Of a DNA stretch of 64,000 nt, positions 42,548-51,587 are shown piece after piece. Source of the DNA: an uncultured Paracoccaceae bacterium. Lineage in GTDB: Bacteria > Pseudomonadota > Alphaproteobacteria > Rhodobacterales > Rhodobacteraceae. A program made the position numbers and the translations under genes. The stretch is taken from contig CANMAI010000008.1 of NCBI GenBank assembly GCA_947495795.1, positions 124,001 through 188,000 on the forward strand. The letters run 5' to 3'. A model generated the notes under the pieces. It searched no databases and was not told the origin of the DNA. It saw only the letters and a program-made list of their open reading frames with translations. How positions within the stretch are numbered: position 1 is the first letter of the stretch; every line of letters starts with the position of its first letter.

Positions 42548-43855
42548 CTAAATCCCCAATCGGTCCCGCAACGCATACCAGCTCATCGCAAGCACTAGCA
42601 AAGGATGCCGCAACGCCCCCCCACCAGGGAACGCCATATGCTTCAAGGAGGCCAGCGTATCAAAGCGCTCCGCCTGCCCCGCCACCCGTTCGGCCAGCAC
42701 CCGGCCAGCAAGCGAGGTCATCGCAACCCCCTGCCCCGAATAGCCGCCAGCCGTAAACCGCGTAGGCCCCAGAGCATCGAAGTAGGGCATCCGGCTTGCT
42801 GTAATACCCAGCGTCCCGCCCCAGGCATAGTCAATCGCCACCTTGGAAAGCTGCGGATAGATCGCCAGCATATTGGGCCGCACCAGCCCGGGGATATCAG
42901 TTGGAAAGCGGTAGGAATACGTCTCTCCGCCGCCAAAGAGCATCCTCTTATCAGCCGAAAGCCGGTAGTAGTTCACCACGAACTTGCTATCGGCCACACA
43001 CACATCCCGCGCGATAAGTTCCTCAGCCAAACTGGCATCAAGGGGCTCGGTCGCTGCAATAAAATTGTTTATCGGCATAACCTTGGCCGAAACCTTCGGC
43101 TCCAGCCCACCCATATATCCGTTGCACGCATAGATGACGAAATCCGCCGTGACATGCCCCGCGTCTCCGTCAATCCGATGCGGAGCAGCTTCGGAAACCG
43201 CCGTCACCCGGCTCTCTTCAAAAATTCTCACGCCCCCATCAAGGCAGGCCTGCCCCAACCCCAGAGCGTAGTTCAGAGGGTGCAAATGCCCCGCCCCCAT
43301 ATCAAGATAACCGCCCTGATAGGCCTCCGTCCCAAGCTCCGCGCAAATCCCCTCCCGATCCAGCAAGGTGATCTGTTCATATCCGTAAGCCTGCGCAAAG
43401 TGCTCCGCCTCCCGGTGTGCATCAGGCACATTCCGCGCCTGCATCTCGCCATGAATGGCCCCCGGCTTCAGATCGCAGACGATGGAATGCTGCTCCACCC
43501 GATCGCGCAGAATCGCCTTGGCTTCCTCGGCAAAATCCCAGAGCCGAGCACCCATCTCGCGCCCGTAGGTTCGTTCCAGCCCCCGTATATCCTCACGCGG
43601 TCCGGTCGCGATCTGCCCCCCATTGCGCCCCGAAGCGCCCCAACCAACCCGCTGCGCCTCAAGGATCACAACCGAAAACCCTTTCTCCGCAAGATACAGC
43701 GCGGCGGAAAGCCCGGTAAACCCGGCCCCGATCACGCACACATCCGCCCGCACCTCCCCCGCCAGCTTGCCTTGGCGCGGAAACGGATTGGCGGTCGCTG
43801 CATAATAGCTCGGCGGATACTCCCCGGCCCTATCATTCGCCGTCAGCAGATCCAT
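42548..43855 (-). CDS. FAD-dependent oxidoreductase, PuuB-like, copy 1
   Basis: The 435-residue protein has the DAO fold: VCVIGAGFTGLSAALYLAEKGFSVVILEA (dinucleotide site, about residues 35-60), then GWGASGRNGGQIATG and a C-terminal AGGYSGQGVAMTSLAGR. It resembles PuuB, which oxidises gamma-glutamylputrescine. The ATG at 43855 overlaps the upstream glutamine-synthetase-like stop as TGATG. Copy 2 at 50322 has the same partner and the same 1-nt overlap. It is the last gene of the nine-gene polyamine cluster. Confidence 0.9.
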   Translation of the reverse strand: MDLLTANDRAGEYPPSYYAATANPFPRQGKLAGEVRADVCVIGAGFTGLSAALYLAEKGFSVVILEAQRVGWGASGRNGGQIATGPREDIRGLERTYGREMGARLWDFAEEAKAILRDRVEQHSIVCDLKPGAIHGEMQARNVPDAHREAEHFAQAYGYEQITLLDREGICAELGTEAYQGGYLDMGAGHLHPLNYALGLGQACLDGGVRIFEESRVTAVSEAAPHRIDGDAGHVTADFVIYACNGYMGGLEPKVSAKVMPINNFIAATEPLDASLAEELIARDVCVADSKFVVNYYRLSADKRMLFGGGETYSYRFPTDIPGLVRPNMLAIYPQLSKVAIDYAWGGTLGITASRMPYFDALGPTRFTAGGYSGQGVAMTSLAGRVLAERVAGQAERFDTLASLKHMAFPGGGALRHPLLVLAMSWYALRDRLGI

Positions 43856-45216
43856 CAGACATTCAACAGGAGGTGTTCCCGCTCCCAAGGCGAAATCACA
43901 GCCAGAAAGCTTTCCGCCTCACTCCGCTTAAGCGCTTTGTAAACCTCGCAAAACTGCTTGCCCAGAGTCTCAATCACGACGTCCTCGGCTTCAAATGCAT
44001 CGAGCGCTTCCAAAAGGCCGCGCGGCAAGGCGTAGTCATAATCATAGGCCTCACGGGTCACGGCCGCACGCGGCTCAAGCCCCTGCTTCATACCAAGAAA
44101 CCCACAGGCAAGCGACGCCGCGAGCGCCAGATAAGGGTTCGCGTCCATTCCCACGATCCTGTTCTCCACGCGCCGTCCCTCCGGTGAGGAGACGGGTATC
44201 CGCAGCCCCGTTGTCCGATTATCCGGCCCCCACTCCAGATTGATCGGAGCAGAGCCGGACGCCACAAACCGCCGGTAGGAATTCACGTAAGGAGCAAGCA
44301 TCGGGATCACATTCGGCAAATACCGCTGCTGACCGGCCAGAAATCCGGCAAACAAAGGCGTCTCGCTGCCGCCCTCACCGGTAAACACATTCTGCCCGGT
44401 CGATGCATCTACCACGGATTGGTGGATGTGCATCGCAGAACCCGGCTCATGCTGCATCGGTTTTGCCATGAAGGTGGCAAAGCACTTGTGCCGCAAGGCC
44501 GCTTCCCGGATCGTGCGCTTGAAGAAAAACACCTGATCGGCCAGCGTCAGGGGATCTCCGTGCACGAAGTTGATCTCGATTTGCCCGGCACCACCTTCCG
44601 AGATAATTGTATCGAGCTCAAACCCCTGCGCCTCGGCAAAATCGTAGATATCATCAATTACCGGGCCGTACTCATCCACCGCAGTCATGGAGTAGGCCTG
44701 CCGCGAAGCCACAACGCGCCCTGTTCGCCCCATCGGCGGTTCAATCGGCAGATCCGGGTCCGTGTTGGGCTTGGTGAGGTAGAATTCCATCTCGGGCGCC
44801 ACCACAGGCCGCCAACCTTCGTCGGCATAAAGCTTCAAAACACGCTTGAGCACATTGCGCGGCGCAATCGGCACCGGGTTGCCCGCAAGATCGCTCATAT
44901 CGTGGATCACCTGAATGGTGACATCCTCGGCCCAGGGGCTGGAGGTCGCGGCTGCCGGGTCCGCTGTCAGCACCATGTCACTCTCGATCCACTGATTGGC
45001 GATCTCCATATCCACATACGTGCCATCAATCGTCTGGTAGAAGATCGAGGTCGGCAGAAACATCCGCTCTCCCTTGGCAAACTTGGCGGATGGCATCGCC
45101 TTCCCCCGGCTGATCCCTGCAATATCGGAGATCACGCATTCCACCTCTTCCACACGCCGCCCCGCCAGCCAGCTTTGGGCCGCATGCGGCAAGTTCTTTG
45201 TCCAGTCGCTATCCAT
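43855..45216 (-). CDS. Glutamine-synthetase-like gamma-glutamyl-amine ligase, PuuA-like, copy 1
   Basis: The 453-residue protein has GS landmarks: MEFYLTKP (metal Glu), GGAGQIEINFVHGDPL, PGSAMHIHQSVVD (ammonia/ATP-site His region), NSYRRF, EWGPDNRTTGLRIPVS and NRIVGMDANPYLALAASLA. In this context it probably joins glutamate to putrescine or another amine (PuuA role). True glutamine synthesis is less likely. AGGTGA lies ahead of the ATG at 45216. Its stop is coupled to oxidase copy 1. Agmatinase is the previous gene, 94 bp upstream. Confidence 0.9.
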   Translation of the reverse strand: MDSDWTKNLPHAAQSWLAGRRVEEVECVISDIAGISRGKAMPSAKFAKGERMFLPTSIFYQTIDGTYVDMEIANQWIESDMVLTADPAAATSSPWAEDVTIQVIHDMSDLAGNPVPIAPRNVLKRVLKLYADEGWRPVVAPEMEFYLTKPNTDPDLPIEPPMGRTGRVVASRQAYSMTAVDEYGPVIDDIYDFAEAQGFELDTIISEGGAGQIEINFVHGDPLTLADQVFFFKRTIREAALRHKCFATFMAKPMQHEPGSAMHIHQSVVDASTGQNVFTGEGGSETPLFAGFLAGQQRYLPNVIPMLAPYVNSYRRFVASGSAPINLEWGPDNRTTGLRIPVSSPEGRRVENRIVGMDANPYLALAASLACGFLGMKQGLEPRAAVTREAYDYDYALPRGLLEALDAFEAEDVVIETLGKQFCEVYKALKRSEAESFLAVISPWEREHLLLNV

Positions 45217-45259
45217 AGATCACCTGTTTGGTCGCAGCGTCAGGCTGTCAGACTTTTAT

Positions 45260-45291
45260 GCCTTCGGCGAGGATATTTTTGGAAAGATGAA
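45260..45291 (+). repeat. Roseobacter-type intergenic motif
   Basis: A GCCTTCGGC mini-hairpin is followed by GAGGATATTTTTGG and AAAGATGAA. From memory, close variants recur in intergenic DNA of many Rhodobacteraceae. Here it lies between the agmatinase stop and the start of glutamine-synthetase-like copy 1. Only one copy is seen in this window. Confidence 0.4.
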
Positions 45292-45310
45292 TGGGCTAAT
45301 GCGTTTCACT

Positions 45311-46282
45311 TCAGAGCCGCCCAACCATCTTCCGCTCGGCACCCTTGGCCTCCGCCAACAAGCACAGCCAGTCATGGGCAACCGTGGCAGCAGCCAGTGC
45401 TGTAATTTCAGCATGGTCGTAGGGCGGAGAAACTTCGACGACATCCATCCCCACCAGATTGAGCCCACCAAGCCCCCGGATCAGTTCCAATGCTTGCCAG
45501 CTCGCCAAACCTCCCAGCACAGGCGTGCCCGTACCCGGAGCGAAAGCAGGATCCAGCCCGTCAATATCGAAGGAAATATAAAGCGGCGCGTCCCCCACCC
45601 GCTCGCGGATCACGTCCACCGCCGCCCCGATACCTTGCCTGTGCACCCAAGGCGCTGTCAGAATTTCAAATCCGTGGTCACTGTCATTGAACGTCCGCAG
45701 CCCGATCTGGGTAGAATGTTCCACATCCACAATCCCTTCGGAGACAGCACGCGCAAACATTGTCCCGTGATCCAGCCCCTTTCCGTCATCTGTCCAGGTA
45801 TCGCAATGCGCATCGAACTGAAGCAGTGCTACCGGGCCATGATGCGCGGCCACAGCCCGCAGCACCGGGTAAGCAACAAAATGATCCCCTCCCAGTGAAA
45901 GCGGCTTCGCGCCCCCCGCCAGTATACCCGCGATATGTGCCTCGATATCGCCCACCACGCTCTCGGGGTGATGCGGATCCATCAGGCAATCACCGTAGTC
46001 CACCACGGCCAGAACCTCAAAGGGATCGAAGCCGAAGGGAAATGCCTTCAACTCAGCCAACTGCACGGAAGCAGCCCGCACAGCGCGCGGCCCAAGGCGG
46101 CACCCCGGCCGATAGGTTACCGAGGCGTCGTATGGCAGGCCCGTCACCGCCACATCCACACCATTCAAATCCCTTGAATAGCGCCGGCGCAGGAAGCTCA
46201 GCGCGCCTCCATAGGTGTTTTCCACCCAGCGCTCCCTATTGTTCTGCGCCCGAAACGCCTGATCTCCAGCCTTGTCCATCAT
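45311..46282 (-). CDS. speB: Agmatinase-family ureohydrolase
   Basis: The 323-residue protein has all Mn-binding motifs of the arginase/agmatinase family: SLGGDHFVAYPVL, LLQFDAHCDT and ISFDIDGLDPAFAPGTGTPVLGGL. It would hydrolyse agmatine to putrescine and urea, fitting the Pot importer and PuuA/PuuB-like genes around it. Guanidinobutyrase or a related guanidino substrate is possible, since SpeB paralogs differ in few residues. The ATG at 46282 (or 46279) follows GGGGGA. G-tract hairpin element 3 fills most of the gap before it. Confidence 0.9.
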   Translation of the reverse strand: MMDKAGDQAFRAQNNRERWVENTYGGALSFLRRRYSRDLNGVDVAVTGLPYDASVTYRPGCRLGPRAVRAASVQLAELKAFPFGFDPFEVLAVVDYGDCLMDPHHPESVVGDIEAHIAGILAGGAKPLSLGGDHFVAYPVLRAVAAHHGPVALLQFDAHCDTWTDDGKGLDHGTMFARAVSEGIVDVEHSTQIGLRTFNDSDHGFEILTAPWVHRQGIGAAVDVIRERVGDAPLYISFDIDGLDPAFAPGTGTPVLGGLASWQALELIRGLGGLNLVGMDVVEVSPPYDHAEITALAAATVAHDWLCLLAEAKGAERKMVGRL

Positions 46283-46290
46283 ATCCCCCA

Positions 46291-46363
46291 GCGGTTCTGC
46301 GCGACGGTCGAGCAGGGCGGGGTGGGCGGGCGGGCGCTCTGCGAGATCGTCGCGCAGAACCGC
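46291..46363. repeat. G-tract-loop hairpin element 3
   Basis: A perfect 16-bp repeat (46291-46306 with 46348-46363) is continued by GTC/GAT, a tandem GA/GA internal loop and GCAG/CTGC. The remaining loop (46316-46338) holds GGGG, GGG, GGG and GGG on the plus strand. It occupies the whole gap from 1 nt after the potI stop to 8 nt before the agmatinase ATG. The cluster is transcribed from the minus strand, so its mRNA carries a C-rich loop. Confidence 0.85.
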
Positions 46364-46364
46364 A

Positions 46365-47150
46365 TCACCGCCGCTTCCGCATCGCAAGCGCCGCCAGCCC
46401 AATCCCGAGAGCCACAACCAGAATAATCAACGATGCCAATGCGTTCACATCCGGGCTCACACCCAATCGCACCTTGGAGAAGATTACCATCGGCAGCGTC
46501 GAGGAACCGGGGCCGGACACGAAACTCGCCACCACCAGATCATCGAGCGAGAGCGTGAATGCAAGCAACCATCCCGAAATCAAAGCCGGGGCAATCACCG
46601 GCAGCGTAATGTCAAAGAAGACCCGAACCCGCCGCGCACCCAAATCCATCGCGGCCTCTTCCAGGCTATCATCCATATCCACCAGCCGCGATTGCACGAC
46701 CACAGCCACATAGGCCATGCAAAACACCGTATGCGCGATGATGATCGTCAGCATCCCGCGCCCGGCAGGCCAGCCCACCAGCCGCTCCATCGAAACAAAT
46801 AGCAGCAGCAGCGAGAGCCCTGTTATCACTTCCGGCATCACCAGAGGCGCGGTCGTCATGCCGGAAAGAACAGGCCGCCCCCAGAAGGGTCCAAACCGCA
46901 CGAGAACGAGTGCCGCCAACGTCCCCAACGCCACCGCCAGAGTTGCCGAGATGGCCGCAATCGTCAGGCTGATCTGGAACGCGTCGATAATCTGCGGGTC
47001 GCGGAAAAGCTCACCATACCATTTGGTCGAAAACCCGCCCCATACCGTTACCAGCTTGCTCTCGTTGAACGAGAAAATCACCAGAGAGGCAATCGGCACA
47101 TAGAGAAACAGAAACCCGAGCCCCGCTACAATAGGCAAAAACAACCTCAT
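46365..47150 (-). CDS. potI: Polyamine ABC transporter permease, PotI-like
   Basis: The 261-residue protein has six transmembrane helices and the ABC permease EAA loop LEEAAMDLGARRVRVFFDITLPVIAPALISG (about residues 155-185). MRLFLPIVAGLGFLFLYVPIASLVIFSFNES is the usual PotC/PotI N-terminus. The ATG at 47150 overlaps the potH stop as ATGA. The longer open frame above it reads through potH in a shifted frame and is spurious. It should form the channel with PotH for putrescine or spermidine import. Confidence 0.93.
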   Translation of the reverse strand: MRLFLPIVAGLGFLFLYVPIASLVIFSFNESKLVTVWGGFSTKWYGELFRDPQIIDAFQISLTIAAISATLAVALGTLAALVLVRFGPFWGRPVLSGMTTAPLVMPEVITGLSLLLLFVSMERLVGWPAGRGMLTIIIAHTVFCMAYVAVVVQSRLVDMDDSLEEAAMDLGARRVRVFFDITLPVIAPALISGWLLAFTLSLDDLVVASFVSGPGSSTLPMVIFSKVRLGVSPDVNALASLIILVVALGIGLAALAMRKRR

Positions 47151-48064
47151 GAAACCCGCTCCGCAATCCGCCTGAGGCCCAGTATCGGCACCACAACCGC
47201 CACCAGCATCACAATCGCCACAGCCGAGGCTACCGTCCAATCGCGGTTTGAGAAGAACTCATCCCACAAAACCCGCCCGATCATCAGCGTATCGGGCCCG
47301 CCCAACAATGCGGGGATCACAAACTCTCCGATAACCGGGATGAACACCAGCATGCATCCTGCCACGATCCCTGGCAGGGAGAGTGGTAGCGTCACCCGCA
47401 AAAACGTCGTCACAGGCCCGGCACCAAGATCCGAGGAGGCCTCCAGAAGGGATCCATCCAGCTTCACCAGATTGGCGTAAAGCGGCAGGATCATGAACGG
47501 CAGATACGTGTAGACGATACCCACATAAACGGCGAAATCCGTCTGCAGCATCACCAGAGGCTGATCGATCACTCCAAGCCACAGCAGCAGATTGTTGATC
47601 ACTCCATTGCCTTTCAAAAGCCCGATCCATGCGTAAACCCGCAAAAGAAAAGACGTCCAGAAAGGAAGTACCACCAGCATCAAAAGGATGGACCGGCGCG
47701 GCTCCGGGCTACGCGCAATCGCATAGGCCATCGGATAGCCGATCATCAAGGTGAGCACTGTTGAAATTGCCGCTATCTTCAGCGAATTCAGATAGGCGGT
47801 GATGTAAAGACTGTCGGAAAGCAGAAAGAGATAGTTCTCCAGATCCCCTAGAAATGCGCCATCCTCGAACAACGGGCCATATGGTGGGCGCGCAATCATC
47901 GGGTCGCGCAGCGATATCCCGCCCACCACCAGAAACGGGATCAGAAAAAACACCAGCAAAAAGAGAAACGGAACCGCGATTACGGCCCAGCGGCCCCACC
48001 CAAGGCCCTCGGCGGGGGCGGGCAGGTGTGAGCCGCCACCCGAGACATGAGTTGAGATCGTCAT
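47147..48064 (-). CDS. potH: Polyamine ABC transporter permease, PotH-like
   Basis: The 305-residue protein has six transmembrane helices, the EAA loop LLEASSDLGAGPVTTFLRVTLPLSLPGIVAG and the family motif MILPLYANLVKLDGSLLEA. The N-terminal 30 residues (THVSGGGSHLPAPAEGLGWGRWA) are polar and Gly/Pro-rich. Their DNA contains a G-rich segment reminiscent of the dispersed hairpin loops, but the arms are imperfect. The start overlaps the potG stop by 4 nt, and the stop overlaps potI by 4 nt. Confidence 0.93.
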   Translation of the reverse strand: MTISTHVSGGGSHLPAPAEGLGWGRWAVIAVPFLFLLVFFLIPFLVVGGISLRDPMIARPPYGPLFEDGAFLGDLENYLFLLSDSLYITAYLNSLKIAAISTVLTLMIGYPMAYAIARSPEPRRSILLMLVVLPFWTSFLLRVYAWIGLLKGNGVINNLLLWLGVIDQPLVMLQTDFAVYVGIVYTYLPFMILPLYANLVKLDGSLLEASSDLGAGPVTTFLRVTLPLSLPGIVAGCMLVFIPVIGEFVIPALLGGPDTLMIGRVLWDEFFSNRDWTVASAVAIVMLVAVVVPILGLRRIAERVS

Positions 48065-49179
48065 CCGCGCACCAGAACACCCGCCGCCGCAGGCCAGCCG
48101 AGATGTACCTCCTCATCCCACGTAAAAGGCTCAGCACCAAACCCGTTGGTTTCCGTCACACTTACCACACGCCCGGATGGCAGCTTCAGCTTATAGACCG
48201 TACAATCGCCCATATAGGCGTAATCCTCAACCACCGCGGTCAATGCATTGTCCGCACCCACGGCCTCCCGGCTCAGCCTGATCTTCTCAGGCCGCACCGC
48301 CACGGCAACTTTCTCACGAGAGCCAAAACCGGCCTCGGGCGGCACCAGAATCCCGCCCTCAGCAGTCCTGATCCGCATGAAATCGGGGGCGGCCGCCTCA
48401 ACCTCACCTTCAAAGAGATTTACCGAACCGATGAAATCTGCCACGAACCTGCTGCCCGGTCGCTCATAAATATCCCGCGGCTCGCCCACCTGCACTATCC
48501 TGCCCGCGTCCATCACACCGATCCGTGTGGAGAGCGTCATCGCTTCTTCCTGATCATGCGTAACCACGATAAATGTAACCCCCAGCTGATCCTGGATCGT
48601 CATCAACTCGAACTGCGTCTCTTCCCGCAGCTTCTTGTCCAACGCGCCCAAAGGCTCATCCAGCAACAGCAGTTTCGGCTTCTTCACAAGGCTGCGCGCC
48701 AAGGCCACCCGCTGCCGCTGCCCGCCGGAAAGCTGATGCGGCTTGCGCTTGGCCAGCCCGTCCAGTTGTACCAGCTTCAGCATCTCGGCCACACGGCCTG
48801 CAACCTCGGCCCTGCCCAATCCATCTCTCTGCAGCCCGTAGGCGATGTTCTTCTCCACACTCATATGTGGAAAAAGAGCATAGCTCTGGAACATCATGTT
48901 CGTCGGCCGTGCAAAAGGCGGCACCCGGCTCATATCCTGCCCGTCGATCTCCACAACGCCCGCCGTCGGCGTCTCAAATCCCGCAAGCATCCGCAGCAGT
49001 GTCGATTTTCCGCAACCCGAGCCACCCAGCAGGCAAAACAGTTCTCCCTGCCAGATATCAAGGCTTACGTCATCCACGGCCGCAAAATCGCCGAACCGCT
49101 TGGTGATGCTCTTGATGCGGATAAAGGGCGGGTCCGTCTGGTCCCGCCAGGGCCGTGGATATGTGTCAGGCGCTGCCAT
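48061..49179 (-). CDS. potG: Polyamine ABC transporter ATP-binding protein, PotG-like
   Basis: The 372-residue protein has Walker A LLGGSGCGKSTLLRML (about residues 45-60), Q-loop MMFQSYALFPHM, signature LSGGQRQRVALARSL, Walker B KLLLLDEPLGALD, H-loop VVTHDQEEA and a C-terminal TOBE domain (VAVRPEKIRLSR). It powers the PotHI channel. The ATG at 49179 is directly preceded by an in-frame GTG (49182) that cannot be excluded. It lies 27 bp after potF and overlaps potH by 4 nt. Confidence 0.95.
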   Translation of the reverse strand: MAAPDTYPRPWRDQTDPPFIRIKSITKRFGDFAAVDDVSLDIWQGELFCLLGGSGCGKSTLLRMLAGFETPTAGVVEIDGQDMSRVPPFARPTNMMFQSYALFPHMSVEKNIAYGLQRDGLGRAEVAGRVAEMLKLVQLDGLAKRKPHQLSGGQRQRVALARSLVKKPKLLLLDEPLGALDKKLREETQFELMTIQDQLGVTFIVVTHDQEEAMTLSTRIGVMDAGRIVQVGEPRDIYERPGSRFVADFIGSVNLFEGEVEAAAPDFMRIRTAEGGILVPPEAGFGSREKVAVAVRPEKIRLSREAVGADNALTAVVEDYAYMGDCTVYKLKLPSGRVVSVTETNGFGAEPFTWDEEVHLGWPAAAGVLVRG

Positions 49180-49206
49180 CACCGAGGAGACCGAAGTCCC
49201 GCTCCA

Positions 49207-50289
49207 TCACTGCCCGGTTTTCACCTTGGTCCAAAGCCGCGTCACCACCCGGTCCGTCCGGCTGTCATATACCGCGGCGGGCCAGAGGTTCTGCTTTGTC
49301 GCGTCATCGGGAAAAATCGCAGGATCTCCCGTTATCTCGGCATCCACCAGTTCCATCGAAGCGGCATTGCCGTTCGCATACCAAACGTAGTTGGTGATAT
49401 CGGCCGTAATCTGCGGATCCATCACGAAGTTGATAAACGCATGTGCCGCATCGGGGTTCGGCGCATCAGTCGGGATTGCCATCATATCGAACCACTGCAG
49501 CGCCCCCTCTTTCGGGATCACATACTCGATCTCAACCCCGTTATCCGCCTCATCGGCCCGTGCCTGAGCCTGAAACACATCGCCGGACCAGCCAACCGCC
49601 ACACATGTATCCCCGTTCGCAAGGTCGGAGATATACTGAGAAGAATGGAAGTAGCGGATATAATCCCGCACACTTTCAATTTTTGCCGCGCCAGCTTCGA
49701 AATCCTCTCGGGCGGTAGAACGCGGATCAAGGCCGAGATAGTTCATTGCAGCAGGCAGCATCTCCGTTGGCGCATCCAGAAGACTCACGCCGCAATCCTG
49801 AAGTTTCGAAAGATTGTCCGGCTCGAAAATCAGCGCCCAGCTATCGGTCGGTGCATCTTCCCCAAGCCGCTCCGCCACCGCATTGGTGTTGATCCCGAAG
49901 CCTGTGGTCCCCCACATGTAAATCACCGAATGGGTGTTGTCCTCATCATAGGCCGACGCCTTCTCCATCAGTGCGGCATCCATGTGCTTCAGGTTCGGTA
50001 ACTTGGATTTATCGAGCGGCTGATACACGCCCGCTGCGATCTGGCGGCGCAGAAAATCTGAAGTTGGCACAACGATATCATAGCCCGAGTTGCCCGCCAG
50101 CATCTTGGCCTCCAGCACCTCGTTGCTGTCATAGACATCATAGTTCACCTTGATGCCTGTCTCCGCCTCGAATTTCGCAATCGTATCTTCCGCAATATAG
50201 TCAGACCAGTTGTAGATGTTGAGCACCTGCTCCTGCGCCAAAGCGCTTCCAGCCATCAATGCGAATGCAGAGACCAAGATCGTTTTCAT
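49207..50289 (-). CDS. potF: Periplasmic polyamine-binding protein, PotF-like
   Basis: The 360-residue precursor has a signal peptide (MKTILVSAFALMAGSALA) and the PotD/PotF fold: VLNIYNWSDYIAEDTIAKFEAETGIKVNYDVYDSNEVLEAKMLAGNSGYDIVVPTSDFL, which has the conserved Trp, Ser-Asp-Tyr and Asp residues of the polyamine site. VGWSGDVFQAQ and MMAIPTDAPNPDAAHAFINF follow. Putrescine or agmatine is the likely ligand from the neighbours. GGGAGTGG precedes the ATG at 50289; the frame open to 50355 is not used. Confidence 0.95.
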   Translation of the reverse strand: MKTILVSAFALMAGSALAQEQVLNIYNWSDYIAEDTIAKFEAETGIKVNYDVYDSNEVLEAKMLAGNSGYDIVVPTSDFLRRQIAAGVYQPLDKSKLPNLKHMDAALMEKASAYDEDNTHSVIYMWGTTGFGINTNAVAERLGEDAPTDSWALIFEPDNLSKLQDCGVSLLDAPTEMLPAAMNYLGLDPRSTAREDFEAGAAKIESVRDYIRYFHSSQYISDLANGDTCVAVGWSGDVFQAQARADEADNGVEIEYVIPKEGALQWFDMMAIPTDAPNPDAAHAFINFVMDPQITADITNYVWYANGNAASMELVDAEITGDPAIFPDDATKQNLWPAAVYDSRTDRVVTRLWTKVKTGQ

Positions 50290-50321
50290 GAACCACTCCC
50301 AAGTGAACCATAGATGGTTGT

Positions 50322-51587
50322 TCAGATTCCAAGCCTGTCCCGAAGCCCGTACCACCAGCTGCCGACAACACTGTAAGGCACCCGGAATGTCCGGCCCCCG
50401 GGAAAGGGGTACCAGGGAAGATTGGCGAAAGTATCAAAGCGTGACAAGTCACCATTGATGGCCTCGCCCAAAATCCGCCCAAATAAATGGCTCCCGGTCA
50501 CTCCATGGCCAGAATAGCCGTGCGCGAAGTATGTATTTTCACCAATCCGCCCCATTTGCGGCACGCGCGTAAAAGAAAGCGCGAAATTGCCGGACCATGC
50601 AAAATCCACCTTCACACCCTTCAATTGTGGAAAAACCTTCTCAAGGTTCGGGCGCAGCTTGGCTTCCACATCTGCCGGATCGGTGCCGCCATAAACGGTT
50701 CCACCGCCGAAAATCAGCCGCCCATCAGCGCTCATCCGGAAGTAATCCAGAATATAGCGCACATCTTCGATGCAAATATCCGAAGGCATCAGCTCCGGCA
50801 TATTCAAAGGTTCCGTCGCCATCATCTGTGTTGAGGCTGGTAAAATCCGGTTTGTGAGTTCGGGCATCAAGCGCCCAAGATATGCATTGCCGCACAGCAC
50901 AAGCGTCTTTGCGGAAACCTCGCCTTCATCGGTACGGATCAGAGGCGCGCCGGAAAGATCAACGAAGACGACCCGGCTCCCCTCATAAATCCGCCCGCCA
51001 TTCTCCTCAATTGCAGCCGCCTCGCCCAAAGCAAGGTTCAGGGGGTGCATATGCCCGCCCGAATGGTCGATCATACCGCCCCGATACACGCCCGAGGCAA
51101 CATGCGCAGCCATTCCCGCTGCGTCGACCATCTCATGGTCCATCATCCCGAAAGTCTCCCAAAGCGCCTTTTTCGCCTCAAGATCCTTCATCTGCGTGTC
51201 GGTATAGGCGGCAAACAGATTGCCCGGCTTCAGATCACATTCGATCCCGTAGCGTGCCACCCGATCCCGGATAATCCCGGCACCTTCCTGCACCAACCCA
51301 CCCACAAAGCCCTGCACCCGCGCGCCGTACACGCGCCCGATCTTCTCCAGAGAGGCATTCAGCCCGTTCACGATCTGCCCACCGTTCCGGCCGGAAGCAC
51401 CCCAGCCGATCTTCGCCGCCTCCAGAAGCGTTACGGAATGTCCCTGCTCGGCCAGCGTCAGCGCGGTCGAAAGCCCGGAGTATCCGCCGCCCACAACGCA
51501 GATATCCGCCGCCACCTGCCCGCGCAGAGCAGGGCGTTCAGGCGCTGCGTTCGCACTCGCTGCGTAATAGGAGGTCGTGTGCTCCAT
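50322..51587 (-). CDS. FAD-dependent oxidoreductase, PuuB-like, copy 2
   Basis: The 421-residue protein is a paralog of the oxidase at 42548. It has ICVVGGGYSGLSTALTLAEQGHSVTLLEA (about residues 30-58), GWGASGRNGGQIVNG, and a C-terminal HGYSGHGVTGSHLFGR. The probable role is oxidation of a gamma-glutamylated amine or the amine itself. The ATG at 51587 overlaps the stop of glutamine-synthetase-like copy 2 as TGATG. The PotF gene follows 32 bp downstream, so oxidase, ligase and importer are one transcript. Confidence 0.9.
   Translation of the reverse strand: MEHTTSYYAASANAAPERPALRGQVAADICVVGGGYSGLSTALTLAEQGHSVTLLEAAKIGWGASGRNGGQIVNGLNASLEKIGRVYGARVQGFVGGLVQEGAGIIRDRVARYGIECDLKPGNLFAAYTDTQMKDLEAKKALWETFGMMDHEMVDAAGMAAHVASGVYRGGMIDHSGGHMHPLNLALGEAAAIEENGGRIYEGSRVVFVDLSGAPLIRTDEGEVSAKTLVLCGNAYLGRLMPELTNRILPASTQMMATEPLNMPELMPSDICIEDVRYILDYFRMSADGRLIFGGGTVYGGTDPADVEAKLRPNLEKVFPQLKGVKVDFAWSGNFALSFTRVPQMGRIGENTYFAHGYSGHGVTGSHLFGRILGEAINGDLSRFDTFANLPWYPFPGGRTFRVPYSVVGSWWYGLRDRLGI

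Noticed and set aside
48005-48050. A fourth G-rich hairpin like elements 1-3 in the potH 5' coding region
   Set aside because: G-tracts are shorter, the arms pair only in pieces (CTCGG/CCGAG), and the sequence is coding, so chance similarity is likelier.
47854-50001. Plus-strand open frame of about 715 codons across potH-potG-potF
   Set aside because: It spans three opposite-strand genes with clear ABC transporter motifs, and its composition is typical of an antisense artefact.
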